NCBI GenBank assembly: GCA_949451265.1
Contig: CASTQR010000134.1
Coordinates: 1-5,020 of the forward strand
DNA from: an uncultured Eubacteriales bacterium
GTDB taxonomy: Bacteria; Bacillota_A; Clostridia; Oscillospirales; Oscillospiraceae
Direction: 5' to 3'
Length of the DNA stretch: 5,020 nt
The notes under the pieces were generated by a model. It had not been told where the DNA came from, did no database searches, and saw nothing but the letters and a program-made list of their open reading frames with translations. The position numbers and the translations under genes were made by a program. Positions 4,260 through 5,020 of this stretch are shown here, in pieces; positions within the stretch are counted from its first letter, which is position 1, and each line of letters opens with the position of its first letter.

Positions 4260-5020
4260 TCATACCAGCCCCGCCACGAATCCCCGGATCTCCCGGTTCA
4301 CCAGCTCCGGCGCGTCGGTGTTAGAGTTGTGCCCCGCCCCGGGAATCCACACCAGGGGCAGGCCGTCCTGCTTTGTCCATTCCCGGTTATAGCGTCTGGC
4401 GGAGCCCGCCCCGTCCTTCTCCCCGCAGATCAGCAGGGCGGGACAGTGGATGTCATAGGCCCGCCCCGCCTCCACCGCCTGGGCCACGATCCGGTACCCG
4501 TGATCCGCCAGGGCGCAGTATTCCCGTTTTTCATAGGATTCCATGAAGTACCGCATCAGGGCCCGGCCGTACTCCGACGTGGCGGTGCCGTTCACCCCCA
4601 CCCGCACCAGCAGCTTCCAGGGGAAGGCCAGATACATCCACTCCGTATGCTTCAGCAGGTACAGCTCCGCCCCTGTATAGTATTTCCGCTTCAGGGAGCA
4701 GGAGTCGATGGACACGAAGCCGGACGCCGTGCCGGGGTACCGCTCCAGATACACCTGGGACAGGTAGCCCCCCATGGACTGTCCGATCAGCACCGGGCGT
4801 TCCGCCCCCTCCCGCTCCAAAATGGCATGGAGCCAGTCCGCCATGCCCTCCATGGAGAAGGTGAGGGCAAAGGGCCGGGAGGCCCCGTGGGCGGGGGCGT
4901 CCCACACCACACAGTTGAAGTCCGGTTCAAATTCCTCCACCTGCTTGTCGAACAGGCGGTGGTCGGCGGTAAGCCCCGGCAGGAACACCAGCCAGGGCGC
5001 GCCCGTCCCCGGCCCGCCCG
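4260..5020 (-). CDS. Alpha/beta-hydrolase fold protein, 5' end beyond the window
   Basis: A serine hydrolase of the alpha/beta-hydrolase fold. Counting from the GTG at 4988-4986 as residue 1, the nucleophile elbow is 'GQSMGG' with Ser71, the acid is probably Asp192 in 'CGEKDGAG', and the base is His220 in 'GAGHNSN'; the oxyanion loop is 'LPGLTADHRLF' (3-13). The frame stays open upstream of that GTG to the window edge and reads 'GGPGTGAPWLVFLPG', in which the first core beta strand 'PWLVFLPG' is continuous with upstream codons. The true start therefore lies outside and the visible part is at least 253 residues. The segment at about 97-155 forms the variable cap over the active site. The substrate (an ester, amide or lactone) cannot be told from sequence. 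The gene ends 81 bases before mnmA on the same strand, but mnmA has its own promoter, so functional linkage is doubtful. Confidence 0.88.
   Translation of the reverse strand, partial: GGPGTGAPWLVFLPGLTADHRLFDKQVEEFEPDFNCVVWDAPAHGASRPFALTFSMEGMADWLHAILEREGAERPVLIGQSMGGYLSQVYLERYPGTASGFVSIDSCSLKRKYYTGAELYLLKHTEWMYLAFPWKLLVRVGVNGTATSEYGRALMRYFMESYEKREYCALADHGYRIVAQAVEAGRAYDIHCPALLICGEKDGAGSARRYNREWTKQDGLPLVWIPGAGHNSNTDAPELVNREIRGFVAGLV

Noticed and set aside
4531..4905. A 124-codon open frame in another frame of the minus strand
   Set aside because: It is an out-of-frame shadow of the alpha/beta-hydrolase gene, which has an intact catalytic triad across this stretch.

Overview
The window looks like the chromosome of a high-GC Firmicute of the gut Oscillospiraceae type (Flavonifractor, Oscillibacter or Lawsonibacter-like). 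This is inferred from strongly GC-biased third codon positions, canonical AGGAGG ribosome-binding sites, TTGACA/TATAAT promoters, a PadR plus HAAS/DUF1700-type membrane protein pair, a stand-alone DUF362 protein and a Firmicutes-style MnmA. No marker here fixes the genus.

Layout, left to right. (1) Positions 2-1137, plus strand: a polytopic membrane protein with an N-terminal HAAS-like domain, overlapped by 7 bases by a small PadR-family regulator. (2) Positions 1144-1176: a perfect 14-bp hairpin, probably a bidirectional terminator. (3) Positions 1189-1992, minus strand: a PhlG / phloretin-hydrolase-family C-C hydrolase with all four expected zinc ligands. (4) Positions 1993-2207: a divergent control region with a promoter for each strand, a near-perfect 18-bp palindrome and a second dyad. 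(5) Positions 2208-3071, plus strand: a DUF362 protein with a Cys-Asp-Cys-Cys motif and no ferredoxin module. (6) Positions 3092-3124: a second strong hairpin between convergent genes. (7) Positions 3126-4178, minus strand: MnmA, the tRNA 2-thiouridylase, driven by a full-consensus promoter whose -35 box lies in a hairpin loop. (8) Positions 4260-5020, minus strand: an alpha/beta hydrolase whose N-terminus lies beyond the window edge.

The most distinctive part is the divergent pair. A predicted zinc-dependent C-C hydrolase, in a family known to release phloroglucinol-type products from acylated phenols such as phloretin or diacetylphloroglucinol, shares one short control region with an uncharacterised DUF362 protein, and the pair is fenced on both sides by strong hairpins. 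It could be a small unit for processing plant polyphenols, but the substrate and any functional link between the two genes are inference. MnmA is housekeeping. No tRNA, rRNA, CRISPR array, insertion sequence or phage feature was seen, and there is no gene-free stretch longer than about 215 bases.
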